This document shows positions 5,346-7,730 of a stretch of DNA of 7,730 nucleotides, piece after piece (position 1 is the first letter of the stretch; each line of letters opens with the position of its first letter). The translations under genes and the position numbers were made by a program. Source of the DNA: JBDKGV01 sp039798005. Its GTDB lineage: Bacteria > Fibrobacterota > Fibrobacteria > UBA5070. The stretch lies in assembly GCA_039798005.1 (NCBI GenBank), contig JBDKGV010000168.1, positions 1-7,730 on the forward strand, in the 5' to 3' direction. Under the pieces are notes generated by a model. It saw only the letters and a program-made list of their open reading frames with translations, was not told the DNA's origin and did not search any database.

Positions 5346-6208
5346 GTGCCACCCTTTCGCCCTTGCTGCGGGCATGGGTGCGTGCCCAACGCGACCTCGG
5401 GACGGAATCCGTCTTTTTCGACGAGGTCTTGAAGCTTCCTGAACCCGAAGCTCAAGCTCCGGCGCCCGCCGTGCGCGCACCGGCTCCGATCGAGCGCCCT
5501 GTCGCACGTCCGGCACCGCGCAGCTTTGAAAGCCCCGCCCGTGCGCCCGCCCCGGCACCGGCGCGCCAAGCCCCTGCGAGCCGTCCAGCTCCTGTGGCAG
5601 CGCCTGCGCCCATGCGTCCGGCACCACTTCGCCCGGCCGCGATCCCCACCTTCGCCACCCGTGCCGAGCTTGGCCAACACGCCGGCAACTGCTCCCGCTG
5701 CATCCTCTCCAAGGACCGCGAGCGCGTGGTCTGGAGCGGTGGCGTGGAGAATTCCACCTGGATGGTGCTCACGCTCTTTGGCTGGGGAGAAGATGTCGCC
5801 TCGGGTGAGCTTCTGTCCGCCAGCTACGCCCAGACGTTCCGCGACCTCGCGCGCTCGGTGGGCCTTCCCGAACCCGTGGTGGGTGCGGTGTTCTGCTGCC
5901 CCCCTCGCAACCCTGCGGACACCAGCGTGCAAGGGCGCATCGAGGCGACGCGCTGCCGTCCATACTGGAGCCAGTTGCTGCGGCTCTCGGGTGCCAAGGC
6001 CGTGCTTGTGCTGGATCACAAGGCCGCGCAGCTTGCCGCCGGCAAGGCGCTGGAGTGGCCCGCTTTCCGTGGCCAGCCCTTCACGCTCGAAGGCCTGCCT
6101 GCGATCGCTACCCACCATCCGGCCCGACTGGCGCGACAGGCGGCGCTCGCCCCTGAGGTGGAAGCCGACCTTCGACAGATTCTGTCCTTCCCCGGAGTGA
6201 GTCCATGA
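5342..6208 (+). CDS. Divergent uracil-DNA glycosylase, family-4-like, with Pro/Ala-rich linker
   Basis: This 288-residue protein has three parts: a short helical N-terminus (1–32), a Pro/Ala/Arg linker (about 34–100) and a C-terminal uracil-DNA glycosylase-like domain (about 105–288). The domain keeps four cysteines placed like the 4Fe-4S ligands of family 4 enzymes: Cys117 and Cys120 (CSRC), Cys185 (or 186) in FCCPPRNP, and Cys205 in ATRCRPYW. It also keeps THHPARLAR (257–265), matching the HPxxLLR motif. By eye, the usual GEAPG motif is replaced by TLFGW (144–148) before GED, and the Asn normally four residues before the third cysteine is Gly181. Family 4 enzymes remove uracil from DNA; whether this one does is uncertain. 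It overlaps coaBC and dnaB by ATGA at both ends, so it is probably co-translated with them. Confidence 0.7.
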   Translation: MSATLSPLLRAWVRAQRDLGTESVFFDEVLKLPEPEAQAPAPAVRAPAPIERPVARPAPRSFESPARAPAPAPARQAPASRPAPVAAPAPMRPAPLRPAAIPTFATRAELGQHAGNCSRCILSKDRERVVWSGGVENSTWMVLTLFGWGEDVASGELLSASYAQTFRDLARSVGLPEPVVGAVFCCPPRNPADTSVQGRIEATRCRPYWSQLLRLSGAKAVLVLDHKAAQLAAGKALEWPAFRGQPFTLEGLPAIATHHPARLARQAALAPEVEADLRQILSFPGVSP

Positions 6209-7569
6209 TGGACCTGAGGCTTGGCCTTCCCCACAACCTCGAGGCCGAGCGCTCGGTGCTGGGTGCGATTTTCCGCGATCCGCGCATCGTCGATACGGTG
6301 GTGGAGCGTCTGGAGGAAGTGGACTTCTACGACGAGCGCCATCGCATCGTCTACGCGTGCATCCGTGGCCTGCATCTTTCCCAGAAGCAGGTGGACCTGG
6401 TCACGGTCGCTGACAAGCTGCGTCGCGACCACAAGCTTGAGCCCATCGGCGGCGAATCGTTCCTGATGGAATTGGCCGAGGGCGTGCTTGCCACCGCGGG
6501 CGTGGAAGGGCACTGCGACCTTATCCGTCAGAAATCCTGCCTGCGCCAGCTGATCTCGGCATCCAATCGCATCCTGGAAAGCGCTTACGAGGAAAGCGAC
6601 GACGCCGAGACGGTGATGGACAAGGCTTCGAGCGAGATCATGGCCGTCCAGTCCCGCAAGGGACCGATGCCCCTGATCCCGATCCTCGATGTGCTGCCGC
6701 AGATGCAGGAGCGCATCGCCTCCTACGCCACGCGCGGCATCATCGGCATCCCCACGGGTATCCCTTCCTTGGACGACACGCTGCGCGGATTCCGCAAGCA
6801 GGCGCTGATCATCTTGGGTGCGCGTCCTGGCGTGGGCAAGACGGCCCTGGCGCTGAACTTCGCGTTGACGGCCGCCTCGGGCAATCACGACCCCGACGGC
6901 ATGCAGCATCCGGTCCTGGTCTTCTCGATGGAAATGGGCATCCACGAAATCGTGGAGCGCCTCCTGTGCATCCGCGCCGGCATCGACGCCTCCCAGTTGT
7001 ATCGTGGCCAGTTGCCCCAGTACATCTACGAAGACGCCATCAACGACCTGCACACCAACCGGATTCCCATCCTGGTGGACGACACGGCCGCGTTGAACAT
7101 TCTTGAGCTTCGCAGCCGTTGCAAACGGGCGACCGCGCAACTTCGCAACGAAGGCAAGCACCTGGGAATGATCATCATCGACTACCTTCAGTTGATGCAG
7201 GGACCTGGCAACAGCAAGGGCGACAACCGCCAGAACGAAGTCGCCCAGATTTCCCGTGGCCTCAAGCAGTTGGCCAAGGAGCTGGACGTGCCGGTGATCG
7301 CCCTGTCCCAGCTCTCTCGCGATTCGGCCAAGGGCGATGTGAAGCCTCAGCTTTACCACTTGCGTGAATCGGGTTCGATCGAGCAGGACGCCGACGTGGT
7401 GATGTTCCTGCACAAGGAGGAGAAGGAGAACGCCGAGGCCGGGGCTCCCAATCTCGTCGAGCTCCTGATCCGCAAGAACCGCGCCGGTGCCCAGAGGGAG
7501 ATCATGCTCAACTGGGAAGCAAGGTGCTTCCGGTTCACGGAAATCACCAACGCCTACGGGGATTTCTGA
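6205..7569 (+). CDS. dnaB: Replicative DNA helicase DnaB
   Basis: DnaB is the hexameric 5'–3' helicase at the replication fork. The 454 residues match the usual length, with no intein. The N-terminal domain starts at LPHNLEAERSVLGAIF (8–23), followed by a linker helix near 130–150 and the RecA-like motor. Motor motifs are Walker A GARPGVGKT (205–213), catalytic Glu243 in FSMEM (240–244), Walker B IIIDYLQLM (323–331), QISRGLKQLAKELDVPVIALSQLSR (348–372), LRESGSIEQDAD (386–397) and the basic finger region LIRKNRAG (421–428). ATGATG at 6205–6210 offers two adjacent starts; GGAG at 6194–6197 fits either. The start overlaps the glycosylase stop (ATGA) and the stop overlaps the next start (TGATG). 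Confidence 0.97.
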   Translation: MMDLRLGLPHNLEAERSVLGAIFRDPRIVDTVVERLEEVDFYDERHRIVYACIRGLHLSQKQVDLVTVADKLRRDHKLEPIGGESFLMELAEGVLATAGVEGHCDLIRQKSCLRQLISASNRILESAYEESDDAETVMDKASSEIMAVQSRKGPMPLIPILDVLPQMQERIASYATRGIIGIPTGIPSLDDTLRGFRKQALIILGARPGVGKTALALNFALTAASGNHDPDGMQHPVLVFSMEMGIHEIVERLLCIRAGIDASQLYRGQLPQYIYEDAINDLHTNRIPILVDDTAALNILELRSRCKRATAQLRNEGKHLGMIIIDYLQLMQGPGNSKGDNRQNEVAQISRGLKQLAKELDVPVIALSQLSRDSAKGDVKPQLYHLRESGSIEQDADVVMFLHKEEKENAEAGAPNLVELLIRKNRAGAQREIMLNWEARCFRFTEITNAYGDF

Positions 7570-7730
7570 TGGCACGTTCCAATCCATTCGTCGCCGTCGT
7601 GGAAGCGACGGGCGAGGTCGCAAGCCATGCGGTGATGACGGTCCTGCGCGCCGTCGGCCGGATGCTCTTCACCCTGGGCGAGCTCTTCAGCCTCACCTTC
7701 CAGATCTTCTGGCTCTTCCGTACGGCCCTC
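7569..7730 (+). CDS. Probable MlaE-family lipid ABC transporter permease, N-terminus (cut by window end)
   Basis: Only 54 codons are in the window. The frame starts at an ATG sharing one base with the dnaB stop (TGATG). It reads MARSNPFVAVVEATGEV, then an amphipathic and hydrophobic stretch with VGRMLFTLGELF and TFQIFWLFRTAL. This resembles the N-terminal interfacial helix of MlaE/YrbE permeases (a GRxxLF…LF…R pattern), which move phospholipids between inner and outer membrane with MlaF and MlaD. The catalytic or transmembrane core is not visible, so the family call is tentative, but the reading frame itself is well supported by the overlap and codon use. Confidence 0.5.
   Translation, partial: MARSNPFVAVVEATGEVASHAVMTVLRAVGRMLFTLGELFSLTFQIFWLFRTAL

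Noticed and set aside
6016..7623. Minus-strand open frame of 535 codons opposite dnaB and the glycosylase gene
   Set aside because: It lies antisense to dnaB, which has every expected motif; the translated product is rich in His, Asp and Arg with no domain. Long antisense frames are common in GC-rich genes.
1..7730. CRISPR array, insertion sequence or tRNA gene
   Set aside because: No regularly spaced direct repeats, transposase-like protein or tRNA cloverleaf was seen.

Overview
The window looks like bacterial chromosome of moderately high GC. Its gene set is conserved housekeeping: ribosomal protein L31, RNA polymerase omega, coenzyme A synthesis and replicative helicase. The form of L31 (zinc-free type with a long charged C-terminal tail) and the order rpmE–rpoZ–coaBC–uracil-DNA glycosylase–dnaB suggest a free-living Gram-negative lineage, perhaps Fibrobacterota or a relative. 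That placement is inference from gene order and protein style. The partial last gene resembles the MlaE lipid-transport permease, which would fit an outer membrane.

Layout. (1) Bases 1–663 hold no convincing complete gene. The stretch is rich in secondary structure: a perfect 17-bp inverted repeat (166–182 / 441–457) encloses about 260 bases containing further hairpins, and at least five more hairpins follow up to 643. This could be a structured RNA, a ribozyme-type remnant or a small non-autonomous element, and it is the least explained part of the window. A short open tail at 3–125 might be the end of an upstream gene. (2) Bases 664–3178, minus strand, form a three-gene ABC importer operon: ATPase, permease and NMT1/THI5-like periplasmic binding protein. 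Starts and stops overlap (TGATG, ATGA). No thiamine riboswitch was seen, so the substrate is open. (3) Bases 3179–3402 are a divergent intergenic region with promoter-like elements for both sides and a hairpin-rich rpmE leader. (4) Plus strand: rpmE (3403–3834), a clear intrinsic terminator (3855–3885), then a tight cluster of rpoZ, coaBC, a divergent family-4-like uracil-DNA glycosylase, dnaB, and the start of an MlaE-like permease cut by the window end. The four genes from coaBC onward overlap through ATGA or TGATG junctions, so they are probably translationally coupled.

How the genes work together. The ABC genes make one uptake system for a small organic molecule. The plus-strand cluster joins transcription (omega), cofactor synthesis (CoaBC), DNA repair (glycosylase-like protein) and replication (DnaB); it looks like a growth-linked operon rather than one pathway. 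The most notable protein is the glycosylase-like one: it keeps the iron-sulfur cysteines and the HP motif but has lost the canonical GEAPG motif and the Asn before the third cysteine, and it carries a long Pro/Ala-rich linker. No obvious defence system, CRISPR array, insertion sequence or tRNA was found.
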